64,000 bases of DNA from Nonomuraea sp. PA05 (GTDB taxonomy: Bacteria > Actinomycetota > Actinomycetes > Streptosporangiales > Streptosporangiaceae): positions 62,001 to 126,000 of the forward strand of contig NZ_VSEY01000009.1 in the NCBI RefSeq assembly GCF_008086045.1, read 5' to 3'. The translations under genes were made by a program, and so were the position numbers. Within the stretch, counting starts at the first letter, position 1. Each line of letters opens with the position of its first letter. The notes beneath the pieces were generated by a model. That model did not search any database. It was not told the origin of the DNA and saw only the letters and a program-made list of their open reading frames with translations. Positions 1-9,600 of the stretch are shown here, piece by piece.

Positions 1-1019
1 ACCCGCGTGACCGAGGCGGAGATGTCGAGCCGTCGGTGCGTCAGCAGGCCGGCCACGCGTCGCAGGTCCTCCAGCGGGTAGCCCAGGAACGCGGCGGCGG
101 TGTGCTCACGGTCGTAGAAGCGCCCGAAGTCCTTGATGGCGATCGCTCCCGTGCACACCCCCGCGAGCACCAGGCGGCCACGCATGCCGAGCAGCGACTG
201 GGCCTGATCTCGCGCCTCAGGACGGCTGGCGAAGTCGACGGCCAGGTCGAAGCCGCGACTGCCCGCCAGGGCTGCGGCCCGTGCGGGGGCCGCGGGATCG
301 GCGGGGTCGCAGGCCAGGTCGGCGCCCAGTTCCAGGGCGCGCAGGCGTGCCTGGGGCCGGGGGTCGAAGGCGACGATCGGCGCCGCGCCGGCGAGCCGGG
401 CGATCTGGACGCCGTGGGCGCCGAGGCCGCCGACTCCCCACAGTGCGACGCTCTCGCCCGCTCGCAGGGCGCCGATCCGGATGAGCGCGCGGTAGGGCAC
501 GGTGACGGCGTCAGGAACGATCGACGCGGCCTCCGGCGAGAGCTCGTCCGGCACCCTGACCAGCGCGTGATGGGCGGACAGCGTGTACTGCGCCCATCCG
601 CCGTCGACGTCCATGCCGAGGGTGCGCAGTGACGCGCACGGCCCGGACATCGACGTGCACGCCGCGCAGTGCCCGCACCGCTGCCGGGACATGGGCATGA
701 CGCGCTGCCCTGCCCGCCAGGCGCCGGGCACGCCCGGTCCGAGTGCGGCGATCGTCCCGGCTATCTCGTGGCCGAGGGTGATGTGGTGCCCCGGCCCTCC
801 GTCGGGTGTGAAGGCGCGCAGGGAGCCGTCGAGGACGTGGACGTCCGTCAGGCAGACGCCCGCGGCGTCCACCCGGATCAGCACCTGCCCGGCGGCGGGA
901 CGGGGAACCGGGACCTCGTGCAGGCCGAAGGATCCCGTCGAGGTCTCCAGCCGCGCGGCGGTCATCGTCTCAGGGAGATCGGCCGTGTCACCGGCCTCGG
1001 CGTCGATGGTGTGCGTCAT
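1..1019 (-). CDS. zinc-dependent alcohol dehydrogenase (partial, C-terminus outside window)
   Basis: Medium-chain alcohol dehydrogenase that should oxidise or reduce an alcohol/aldehyde with NAD(P). The visible 339 residues start at ATG 1019 and run off the window edge without a stop. They show the catalytic zinc region (Cys in GVCLTDVH, then GHEIAGTI with His-Glu), a structural-zinc cysteine cluster (CGHCAACTSMSGPC), and a Rossmann motif (GVGGLGAHGVQIA). It lies 25 bp downstream of the aldo/keto reductase on the same strand, so it is probably the last or next-to-last gene of the polyketide operon. With the LuxC-like reductase upstream it could interconvert the released aldehyde and its alcohol; that role is inference. 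The family assignment is firm, the substrate unknown. Confidence 0.88.
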   Translation of the reverse strand, partial: MTHTIDAEAGDTADLPETMTAARLETSTGSFGLHEVPVPRPAAGQVLIRVDAAGVCLTDVHVLDGSLRAFTPDGGPGHHITLGHEIAGTIAALGPGVPGAWRAGQRVMPMSRQRCGHCAACTSMSGPCASLRTLGMDVDGGWAQYTLSAHHALVRVPDELSPEAASIVPDAVTVPYRALIRIGALRAGESVALWGVGGLGAHGVQIARLAGAAPIVAFDPRPQARLRALELGADLACDPADPAAPARAAALAGSRGFDLAVDFASRPEARDQAQSLLGMRGRLVLAGVCTGAIAIKDFGRFYDREHTAAAFLGYPLEDLRRVAGLLTHRRLDISASVTR

Positions 1020-1044
1020 GTCGCTCCTGTCGGAATGTACGTGC

Positions 1045-1917
1045 TCAGGAGGCCAGGGCGGTCAGCCGCGCCAGGTCCGTCTCGCTCATCCGGGCGGCGA
1101 CCTCGGCTGCGGCGAGGTTCTCCTGGAGGTGGCCGGGGTCCGAGGTTCCCGGGATGGGGAGGATCGCCGGGTGCCGGTTGAGCAGCCAGGCGAGTGCGAC
1201 CTGCGCCGGTGTCGCCGCGATCGTTTCGGCCACTTCTGTCAGGACGGATGCGCGGCGTTGTGCCGCGGTGCCCAGCGGGAAGTAGGGCACGAACGGGATC
1301 CGTTGCGAGCAGGCTTCGAGCACGTCTTCACCGGAGCGGTCGAAGAGGTTGTAGCGGTTCTGCACCGCGGCGACCGGTGCGATGACGGCCGCGCGGGGCA
1401 GGTGGCCGGGGACGATGCCGCTGAGCCCCAGGCAGCCGATGTCACCCTTGGTGACCAGGTCGGCGAGAGTGCCCCAGGACTCCTCGAACGGGGTGCGGTC
1501 GTGGGCGAGCAGCCCGTCCCCGCCGACTCTGAGATAGACGAGGTCCAAGCGGTCACGGCGGAGCGTGCGCAGGTTGTCGTGCACCTGCCTGGTGAGCTCG
1601 GCCGGTGAGCCCGCGGGCAGCCATGCCCGGGTGCCGTCCCGTCGGACACCGACCTTGGTGGCGATCAGCAGCGTCTCCGGGTAGGGGAACAGGGCGTTGT
1701 GGACGAGTCGGTTGGCGACCTCGGGCCCGTAGAAACCGGCTGTGTCGATGTGGGTGACGCCGCGTTCGACCGCGGCGCGCAGCACACCGACCGCACGGTC
1801 GCGGTCGGCGGGCGGCCCCCACACCCCTGGCCCGGGGAGCTGCATCGTGCCGAATCCGACGCGGCCCACCGAGCGGCCGGCGAGGGAGCAGGAAGTGGAC
1901 GGTGGTGTCGTGGTCAT
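1045..1917 (-). CDS. aldo/keto reductase
   Basis: 290-residue AKR-fold oxidoreductase. The start is ATG 1917, which has a GGAGG ribosome binding site and overlaps the stop of the KAS III-like gene (ATGA); an upstream in-frame start would lie inside that gene. HIDTAGFYG supplies the catalytic Asp and Tyr and IATKVG the Lys. The strand that usually carries the catalytic His (DLVYLH..) reads LDLVYLRVGG, so the His is replaced by Arg. The C-terminal AWLLNRHPAILPIPGTS and the following helix match the NADPH-binding region. Being translationally coupled to the polyketide genes, it probably reduces a carbonyl of the pathway intermediate. The altered tetrad could mean a changed specificity; some AKR subfamilies are believed to lack this His. 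Confidence 0.88.
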   Translation of the reverse strand: MTTTPPSTSCSLAGRSVGRVGFGTMQLPGPGVWGPPADRDRAVGVLRAAVERGVTHIDTAGFYGPEVANRLVHNALFPYPETLLIATKVGVRRDGTRAWLPAGSPAELTRQVHDNLRTLRRDRLDLVYLRVGGDGLLAHDRTPFEESWGTLADLVTKGDIGCLGLSGIVPGHLPRAAVIAPVAAVQNRYNLFDRSGEDVLEACSQRIPFVPYFPLGTAAQRRASVLTEVAETIAATPAQVALAWLLNRHPAILPIPGTSDPGHLQENLAAAEVAARMSETDLARLTALAS

Positions 1918-2957
1918 GGCTTCGCCTCCATGTCGGTGGGACGGCGGAAGACGCCGCACGTCCAGGTGAATCCACCGCCGCCGCTGAGGATCAGCGCTTG
2001 CTCCCCCGGCGGCAACGAGCAGTCCGCCGCCGGGAAGGCGGCGAGGTTCGCCAGCAGGTCGCCCGCCCCCAGGTGTCCGGTTCGGTGCCCGAGGTCGAGG
2101 CAGGGCACGCCGGGGAGCAGCCGGTCCAGGACCGGGCGGTAGAGGACGGCCAGGGTCCGGGCGCCGACCCGCGGCAGCAGCACCATGCGCGGTGCGGGGC
2201 CGCCGGAGTCCAGTCCGGCGTGGCGCAGGGCGGTGCTGATCGCCTCGGCGGCGCCCGTCTGGGCGGCGGTCCGGAAGCTCTCGGCATCGTGCTCGGCGAC
2301 GAACCGCCGGCGGGTCTCGCGTGGGTGGGGTGTGGCGGGGTCGCCCGGTCGCCGGCCGGCGCGGTGGACGGACTCGAGGTGCGGCGCGGCGGCCGACGCG
2401 AGCGCCACGAGGTGCAGATCGTCACGGCCGGACGCGGGCAGGTCGATGACCACGGCGCATCCGGCGTCGCCGTACAACATGATGTCGCCGCGCCAGCGGT
2501 CGAAGCCCGGCGCGGCGAACGTGTCCGCCGCCGTGATCAGTGCGGGCCCCGTGTCCGGGTCGGCGGTGAGCCAGGCCGCGGCGGTGTGCAGCGCGGCGGC
2601 GGAGCCGTTGCTCATCTGCTGCACCGTCAACGGCATCGCCCTGCCCGCGCCGAGCCGGTCGGCGATGTGGTGGGCCGGTGACCAGAACGGATGTGCCGGC
2701 CGGTGCAGCCAGGTGTGAACCAGGAGGCGGATCGCCGAGGACGGCGTGGCGGCCTGCTCCAGAGCGAGGCGGGCGGCCCGCACGGCAAGCGTCTCGGGGG
2801 TTTCTCCCGGTTCGGCGGCCGGGAGTCCCTCGTAGCCGCTGGCCGCGCAGTCCTCCGGCCGCAGCAGCCCGCCGGCCAGCGCCTCGGGCACCTTCAGCGA
2901 GCGGCCGGGGAGGTGGACGGCGGCTCCGCGGATCGCCAGCGGCGCGCGGAGTCTCAT
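1914..2957 (-). CDS. KAS III-like acyltransferase with Ser nucleophile (DpsC/CerJ/ChlB3 type)
   Basis: 347-residue thiolase-fold protein of the KAS III-like group that in other pathways loads starters or moves acyl chains from an iterative PKS. The start is ATG 2957, which overlaps the LuxC stop by four bases. At the active-site turn, where relatives have QQSCNGG, this protein has VQQMSNGS, so the nucleophile position is Ser (about residue 116). His 295 and Asp 300 follow in GHLGAGD, giving Ser-His-Asp as described for DpsC of daunorubicin synthesis. It sits between LuxC-like and aldo/keto reductase genes and downstream of the PKS. Likely role, by inference: transfer of the PKS acyl product (as ChlB3 does) or acyltransfer to an acceptor. 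It is unlikely to be a housekeeping FabH. Confidence 0.82.
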   Translation of the reverse strand: MRLRAPLAIRGAAVHLPGRSLKVPEALAGGLLRPEDCAASGYEGLPAAEPGETPETLAVRAARLALEQAATPSSAIRLLVHTWLHRPAHPFWSPAHHIADRLGAGRAMPLTVQQMSNGSAAALHTAAAWLTADPDTGPALITAADTFAAPGFDRWRGDIMLYGDAGCAVVIDLPASGRDDLHLVALASAAAPHLESVHRAGRRPGDPATPHPRETRRRFVAEHDAESFRTAAQTGAAEAISTALRHAGLDSGGPAPRMVLLPRVGARTLAVLYRPVLDRLLPGVPCLDLGHRTGHLGAGDLLANLAAFPAADCSLPPGEQALILSGGGGFTWTCGVFRRPTDMEAKP

Positions 2958-4462
2958 GGCGCGGCAGTGGTCGGGGCGGGCGCACCGGGGCGGGCCGGGG
3001 AGCCGGCCGGGAGTCGTCCCAGGCATTCTTCCGGCGCGATCCGGGCCGGGTCGGCTCCCTGGTCGGTGATCCAGCGGATCATCCGGCGGATGGGCTCCAC
3101 GCAGTCCTGCGGGAGTTCGTGCCGGTAGTGGGCCGCGTAGCCGAGGTCGACGATCCGCTGCACCCCGTACAGGGGGGCCGTGTCGCGCACCGCACGCCGC
3201 AGGGACGGCGGGTACACGCCCAGCGTCTGCGTGGCGGAGGTGAGGGCCGGCACCGCGTCGCGGGCGTCCGCCACCGGCACGATGTTCACGACCCGGCCGC
3301 TGAGCTGCTCCGGGAAGTCGAGTGCCTCGCCGGTGAGTGAGACCACGACGGCGCCTTCGCCGTCGTGACCGCCGATCACCTGGTACCAGTCGGGGACCGT
3401 GCGCAGGGCCTGCAACCGGGCACGCAGTTCCGGGTCGAAGCGCCTGACGGGTGTGCTGATCTGTTCGGGCAGTCGCTGGATCTCGTGGTACACCAGCCGT
3501 GCCCACGCGCAGGCCTGGGCGGCGCCCGTCGCGGCGTAGATGATCCTGCTGTTCATGCAGCCGAGCTGGTTGAGCGAGCCGACGTCCGCGGCGGCGCGCC
3601 GGGCGGTCTCCGCCATCTCCTCGCCGGAGGTGAAGGCCTCGGGGCCGACGAGGGACGCGCTCAGCTTCGGGTCGAAGGTGAGCAGCTCCAGCCCCGGGCG
3701 CAGATACCCGGTGATGTGCCGGACGGCGGCGTGACCGCCCCAGGCGATGATCTTCTCCAGGTGCGCCGGGTGATAGAGCCGCCGCTCCAGCTCGGCGTCG
3801 CCGCCCTTCCAGTGGAGCACGCTCAGATGCTTGGTGAGCGGGTGGTCCGGAGCCATGGCGGCGGCGGTGCGGGCGATGGCGGGCGCCGTCAGCGGATCGT
3901 TCGACGGGGTCTTGATGATGGCGTCGCCCCGGGTCAGGGCGTTGCGGATGACGGTGAGCGCGGCGATCATCGGGCTGTTGCCGGCGATGATGTGCACCGC
4001 ACGCGCGCCCATGGCGCGTACGGACGCGCTGCGGCCGTCGGGCTGCCGCACCTCCTGCCAGCCGTCGAGCGCTGCCGCGCCGCCTGCCTGCTCGGCAACG
4101 GCGTGGATCGCCTCCCGGGTGAACAGGGACGGCAGATGGGTGTAGGTGCTGCGCAGGAGCGGCGCGGTGAGGTCGGACCAGGCGGACGAGTGCCGGACGG
4201 CCTCGGCGATGAGCGGGTTGCCGTCCGGGTGCAGCAGGGGACCGAGCGCCACGAGGTAGTCCTCGATCTCCTGGTAGGGCAGCGCACCGGCATCCGCCAT
4301 CGCGGCCGGATCACGCAGCGGCAGGTCGCGCAGCAGCGTGTGCGGGTCGGGAGCCTGGAAGCCGCCCACGCCGTCGCGGGCGGCGAATCGGACGGGCGGG
4401 CCGGTGACCGTTCTGCCCCGCAGCACGGACGCGGCGTGGGGGAGGTCGCCGGGCTCAGGCAC
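2954..4462 (-). CDS. LuxC-like acyl-CoA/acyl-protein reductase
   Basis: 502-residue member of the LuxC acyl reductase family (aldehyde dehydrogenase superfamily), which reduces an activated acyl group to an aldehyde with NADPH. HIIAGNSPMIAA (about 157-168) corresponds to the conserved NADPH-side motif, and LNQLGCMNSR places the catalytic Cys at 302. In luminous bacteria LuxC receives an acyl group from LuxE; here the LuxE-like gene lies immediately upstream and overlaps by 8 bp, so a complex is likely. The next gene overlaps by ATGA. There is no luciferase (LuxAB) nearby, so the aldehyde is probably a natural-product intermediate. The C-terminal tail (last about 25 residues) is Pro/Ala-rich and probably disordered. 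Confidence 0.88.
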   Translation of the reverse strand: MPEPGDLPHAASVLRGRTVTGPPVRFAARDGVGGFQAPDPHTLLRDLPLRDPAAMADAGALPYQEIEDYLVALGPLLHPDGNPLIAEAVRHSSAWSDLTAPLLRSTYTHLPSLFTREAIHAVAEQAGGAAALDGWQEVRQPDGRSASVRAMGARAVHIIAGNSPMIAALTVIRNALTRGDAIIKTPSNDPLTAPAIARTAAAMAPDHPLTKHLSVLHWKGGDAELERRLYHPAHLEKIIAWGGHAAVRHITGYLRPGLELLTFDPKLSASLVGPEAFTSGEEMAETARRAAADVGSLNQLGCMNSRIIYAATGAAQACAWARLVYHEIQRLPEQISTPVRRFDPELRARLQALRTVPDWYQVIGGHDGEGAVVVSLTGEALDFPEQLSGRVVNIVPVADARDAVPALTSATQTLGVYPPSLRRAVRDTAPLYGVQRIVDLGYAAHYRHELPQDCVEPIRRMIRWITDQGADPARIAPEECLGRLPAGSPARPGAPAPTTAAP

Positions 4463-5810
4463 GAGTGTCCTCCAGGTAGCGAAGCGCGTCGGCGTGCGCG
4501 TCGGGAGCCGCCGCGCAGGTGATCTTGTCTTCGCCGCCCTGGTCGGTGTCGTAGCGCTCGATCCGCCGGTCGATGTGGGGCGTGGAGCGCCCGCACCGGC
4601 ACGCGGTGAAGTCGGCCGTCACGCGGTCGCCCGAGGCGAACCCTCCCCAGTGCACCTCCGCCATCAGGTCGAAGAAGGCCGCCCGCCCGGCCTGCACGCC
4701 GGTGCGGGGCAGCGGCCGGCCGGTGTCAGGGTCGAGGACGTAGAGGACGACCCAGGGCTCGATGTGGAAGCGGCCCTGCGAGCAGAGGTTGTTGAGCGCC
4801 ATGACCTCGGACAACGCGTAGATGTGGTGCAACGCCGGAACGCCGAAGAACGCCCGGACCGTCTCCTCCCAGTCGTCCGGCACGGCCTGGTTCTTGGCGC
4901 CGCCTCCGGGCATGACCACGGAGCCGGGGGCGAACACCGCCTCCAGCCCCTGGTCCAGGCCGGCGCGGGCGAGGGAGTACAGCAGGTTCCAGGTGTTCAT
5001 GGCGATGACCCGCCGCCCTCGCAGCGTGTCGGCCAGCTCGCGGGCGAACGACGCCATCGCCGCCCCGGGGCGCTGGGCCTCCTGGAACTCCGTCAACCGG
5101 GCGGACAAGCCGGGGACGGCTCTTGCAGGGGCCGCCGAGCGCAGCCCGCCGGCCAGGAACATCACGTCCGCGCTCATCAGGCCCGGATGCAGGCAGTGGA
5201 AACGGTCCTCGTGCTGGGCGAACCGTTCGGCCATCGCCCGCCCGCACCGGGCGATCCCGCTGCGCCCGTACCGGTAGGACGGCCACACGACGTCCACGGG
5301 CCCCTCTCCCGTCACGAGCGCGTCGAGGCCCACGATCCGGAACAGCTCGTCGAACTGCCGGTGGGTGTGCGGCAGGAAGGACATGGTTCCCGAGGTTCCC
5401 GAGGAATGCGCCAAGCGAAGCCCGGTCCCGGTGTCGATGCGCTCCAGCCAGGAGTCGATGCTGTCGCAGCCGGTGGTGCCGACCCCGGACAGGTCCACGG
5501 TGGTGAGCCGCTGGAGCCAGGCGGTGAGCCGGTCGTAGCGGGACGAGGCCAGCAGGGAGACGGGGTAGGACTTGTACACGGTGTGCGGGAGCAGCAGCGG
5601 GGCGATGTCGTCGAGCGCGCGCACGTCGTGGATGCCGGCGTCGTCGGCCAGCGTGTCGAGCACGGGCAGGCGTCCGCGCAGCGCGGTGTACCGCTCGCGC
5701 AACGCGTCGGTCTGCAGCCGGGTGAGCTCCGCCGCCGGCAGTTCGTGCATGGCTTCCCGGGTGCCGAAGAAGCCGATCGGGTCGGCGGGGAACGTCGCGT
5801 CGCTGGTCAT
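4455..5810 (-). CDS. LuxE-like acyl-protein synthetase
   Basis: 451-residue ANL-superfamily enzyme of the LuxE family, which activates a carboxylic acid with ATP and passes the acyl group to LuxC. SSGTSGT at about 136-142 is the phosphate-binding loop. A Cys/His-rich stretch near the C-terminus (FTACRCGRSTPHIDRRIE) resembles the C-terminal part of phenylacetate-CoA-ligase-like enzymes. ATG 5810 overlaps the PKS stop (5807) by ATGA, so translation is coupled to the synthase. The likely substrate is the acid or acyl-ACP made by the adjacent PKS, not a free fatty acid supplied by LuxD, which is absent; this is inference from context. Confidence 0.86.
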   Translation of the reverse strand: MTSDATFPADPIGFFGTREAMHELPAAELTRLQTDALRERYTALRGRLPVLDTLADDAGIHDVRALDDIAPLLLPHTVYKSYPVSLLASSRYDRLTAWLQRLTTVDLSGVGTTGCDSIDSWLERIDTGTGLRLAHSSGTSGTMSFLPHTHRQFDELFRIVGLDALVTGEGPVDVVWPSYRYGRSGIARCGRAMAERFAQHEDRFHCLHPGLMSADVMFLAGGLRSAAPARAVPGLSARLTEFQEAQRPGAAMASFARELADTLRGRRVIAMNTWNLLYSLARAGLDQGLEAVFAPGSVVMPGGGAKNQAVPDDWEETVRAFFGVPALHHIYALSEVMALNNLCSQGRFHIEPWVVLYVLDPDTGRPLPRTGVQAGRAAFFDLMAEVHWGGFASGDRVTADFTACRCGRSTPHIDRRIERYDTDQGGEDKITCAAAPDAHADALRYLEDTRA

Positions 5811-6597
5811 GCGGTGGCTCCAGTCGTGGTTGCTTCTTCGGACCGGCGTCCGGACAGCAGATCAGCCAGGTGGGCCGCGATCTGGGCGGAGGTGGGCCGG
5901 TTCCACAGGACGTTGGCCGGTAGGGCGACGTCCGTGCGTGCCTCGAGCGCGACCCGCAGCCGGACCGCGAGCAGGGAGTCGATCCCCAGGTCCGGCAGGG
6001 CGCGTTCACCGTCGATCGCGTCGGCCTGGGTGCCGAGCACCTCGGCCACGGCGGCGCGGACCTCGTCGTACACGGCGGCGCGGAGCTGGTCGCCGTTGAG
6101 CGCCAGGAAGCGTGCCGACGCCGCGCCCGCGATGCCGCCGGGCCGCGCGGGGGCCATCAGCCCGCGCAGCAGCGGCGGCCGGCTCGCGTCGTCGGCGCCT
6201 GCCTTCAGGCGGAAGACCGCCAGGTGGGGGGCGGCTGCCTGGACGGCGCTGTCCCAGGCCCGCAGCGCCTGGTGCGTGGTGATGTCGCCGGTGCCACGCG
6301 CGGCGAGCTCGGCGTCGATCACTTCGGAGGAGGTGGACATGCCGAGGCCACGCCAGCTCGTCCAGGCCAGCGACACCGAGGTGTCGTCCGGCGCGATGGT
6401 ACGCCGGTGCACGGCCAGGGCGTCGAGGAAGGCGTTGGCCGCGGCGTACGCGCCCTGGCCCGGCAGCCGGAACAACTGCCCGGCGGAGGAGAAGCCGGCG
6501 AAGAAGTCCAGGCTGCCCGGCGGGTACAGGGCGTGCAGGGCGAGCGCGCCGGCGACCTTCGCGCGGAGCGTGGCGCGTACGTCGTCGTCCGTGAGCT

Positions 6598-6622
6598 CAG
6601 TGAGCCTGCGTTCACGACGGTC
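6598..6622 (-). other. frameshift site in PKS KR domain
   Basis: Reading the minus strand, the KR motif VRGVVHAAGTVVNA is in one frame, and the expected continuation LTELTDDDVRATLRAKV is in another, followed by the rest of the KR and the ACP. Adding one base in the stretch GTGAACGCAGGCTCAC restores a single frame, so the sequence appears one base short here. If real, it would leave a truncated synthase ending in about 95 residues of unrelated sequence and lacking ACP, hence inactive. Confidence 0.75.
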
Positions 6623-9600
6623 CCGGCCGCGTGGACGACTCCTCGTACGGGAGGCATGCCCAGCGCCTCGGGGTCGAGCAGCCGTCCGAGGGCCGCCTGG
6701 TCGGCGACGTCGGCCGCCACGGCACGGATCGTGACGCCTTGGGCCTCCAGCGACCGCACCGCGTCCACGCGCCGGCGTACCGCCGGGTCGGTGACGGCGG
6801 GCCAGGCCGTCCGCGGGGGCAGTCCGGCACGGCTCAGCAGGACGAGCCGGCGGGCGCCTCGGGAGGCGAGGTGGGCGGCGACCTCCAGGCCGAGTGCGCC
6901 CAGGCCGCCGGTGATGAGATAGGTGCCATCGGCGTCGCATCGCAGTCCTCCCGCGGCGTCCTGGGGGACGCGCGCGGGTGTCAGTCGCAACTCCTCGACC
7001 ACTCCGTGCCGTACGGATTGGACGTCCCTGTCGTGACGTGTGCCCAGAAGACCGACCAAGGCGGCGACGTCGGCCGTGGTCGGCCGGGCGGGCAGATCGA
7101 CCAGGCCGCCCCAGATGTCCGCGTGCTCCTCCGCCGCGATGCGTGCGAGCCCCCACATCGGCGCCTGACCGAGGCTGGAACGGTCGGCGGCCTCTCGCAC
7201 CCCGGTGGTGAGGCACCACAACCGGCCGCCGGTCATGCGGCGCAGGACCCGCAGCATGCCCAGGGTCGTCGCCTCGGCCCGCGCAGGCTCGTCCGTTCCC
7301 CGCTGGGCGGCGAACAGCACGGCCGCAGGCGGGCCGGACGGCAGCCGGTCCGGGTCGCCGACCAGGTGCAGCCGGGTGCCGAGTGCCTCGGCGAGCAGCG
7401 CGCGGAGCTCGTCGCCGCCGCCGGCCAGGACGACCTGCCCCGCGGGCAGCGGAATCGAGGCGGCAGGTTCCACGGGCCGCCAGACGGGCTGGTAGACCAG
7501 CTCGCCGGGCGGCTGAGCGTCGACCATGTCCGGGTCCAGCAGGCCGAACGTGAGCCCCGACAGCCGGGCCGAGGAGGAGCCGTCCTGGGCATGGACGGTC
7601 ACGTCAACGGTGTCGGGTCCGGTGAGCCTGACCAGGATCCGCGCCTCGGCGGGGGCGGGACCGTCCAGCACGGCGTCGTCGATCGCCGCGGGCATCCGCA
7701 GGACAGCCGGGCCGGGGAAGATCGTTGAGACCATCGAGGTGGCGGCGTCGAGCAGACTCGCCCAGCTCCTTCGGACGGGCGACTGCTCCGGGGCCGCGGT
7801 CACCAGCCCTTCCAGGCTGCCGGTGGACCGCCGGATCCAGGTGAAACTCCAGGGGAACCCCATCGCCGCCACGCCCAGCTCCGCCAGCCGCTCCCGCACG
7901 TGGGCGGGGTCGAGCGGCTCGGCCTGCTCACCTCCGGCCTCCTCCACCGGCGGGCTGCCTGGCGCGGATGGGTCCCCGATCCGGGCGGTGGCGTGCGTGA
8001 GCCAGCCCGACGTGCCTTCCGCGCGCGACGCCAGCCGGATGACGCCGTCCTGCCGTACGACCTGAACGTCCCTGGCGGTGTCGGTGCTCACCGGTACGCG
8101 CAACCGCACGTCCCGCAGCCTGAGGGAGGAGGACGGCTCGGTGGTCTCCGGGAGCGCGGCGGCGAAGAAGGTGTTGAGCAGCACGGCCGCCGGGACGATC
8201 TCGACGCCGAGCACCGGGTGCGACAGCGGGTAGGGCCGGCTGTCATGGTCCAGGTGGGTCGCCCACAGCCGGATGGCGGGCGAGGCACTGATCTCGTGCC
8301 CCGCACCCAGCAGGGTGTGCTGGCCGGGGTCGTGGCCTCCGGCCACGGCGGTGGCTGAAGGTCCGTCGATCCAGTACGGGACGTGCTGCCAGCAGGTGGT
8401 GGGCAGGTCGGTGAGGCGGCCGTCGGGATGCAGGGCCGTCCAGTCCACCGCCGCGCCGTGCGTGTAGAGCCGGCCGAGATTGCCGAGAAGGGTCACGCGT
8501 TCCGGTTTCTCGCGGCGCAAGGTGTGCGCCACGCATGCTGCCGGGCCCGCCTGCGTCCCGGTCAGGGTCTCCTCGATGGAGTGCGCCACCACCGGGTGGG
8601 GTGAGATCTCCAGGAACAGCGTGTGCCCGTCGTGCGCGGCGGCGCTGATCGCGGCTCTCAGGCGCACCGGCTCGCCGAGGTTGGCCGCCCAGTACTTGGC
8701 GTCACGCAAGGTGTCGGTGCGGGGGTTCTCCAGCGCCGTGGAGTAGAGCGGGATCCGCGCGGGAGAGGGACGGAGGAAGCCGGCCGCCTCGACGAGCCGG
8801 GGACACAGCGGCTGCATGTGGCCGCTGTGGAACGCGACGTCGGAGTCGACCCGGCGTACCGCGACGCCCTCGGCGGTCCAGGCGTGGCACAGCTCGTCGA
8901 TCGTCCGCGCGTCCCCGGACACCACGCAGGTGTGCGGCGATGACTCGATCGCGGCGCACAACACGCCGGGCTCGCCCCCGTTGCGGTGCGAGCGCGTCGC
9001 GATCCGCTCGGACGCCTCGTCGAAGGACAGATCCACCTGCGCCATGGCGCCGCGTCCCGCGACCCGTGCGATCAGGTGGGAGCGGCGGCACACCAACCGG
9101 GCGCCTTCCCGTGCCGTGATCGCTTCGGCGGCGACCGCCGCGGCGATCTCTCCCACCGAATGGCCGATGACGGCGGCCGGTCGCAGGCCGTGGGCACGCC
9201 ACAGGGCCGTCAGCCCCACCTGGACGGCGTAGATCAGGGCCTGGACGCGATCCGTCCCGCCGAGTTCCCCCTCCCGGAGCGCTTCGATCGGGGAGAAGCC
9301 CATCTCCTGCTCGTAGACGTCGGCGAACCCGGCGAGCGCGCCGGCGAACACGGGCTCGGTGGCCAGCAGTTCCCGGCACATGCCAGCCCATTGGGAGCCG
9401 TGTCCCGAGTAGACCCACACGGCGTCCCGTGGCATGTCAGGCGCGGGAGCCGGCCGGCTGCCGGAACGTGCGGCGGCGCGCAGCGCGGTCGTCAGCTCGT
9501 CGTGGCCGGCCGCCACGACCGCGATCCGGTACGGGAGATGCTGGCGGCGCAGCGCGAGGGTGTGCCCCACGTCGCGCAGGGCGCTTCGCGGCGCCACGTC

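Noticed and set aside
2954..5810. A bioluminescence operon
   Set aside because: LuxC- and LuxE-like genes are present but there is no luciferase LuxA/LuxB, LuxD or LuxG; the context is polyketide synthesis.
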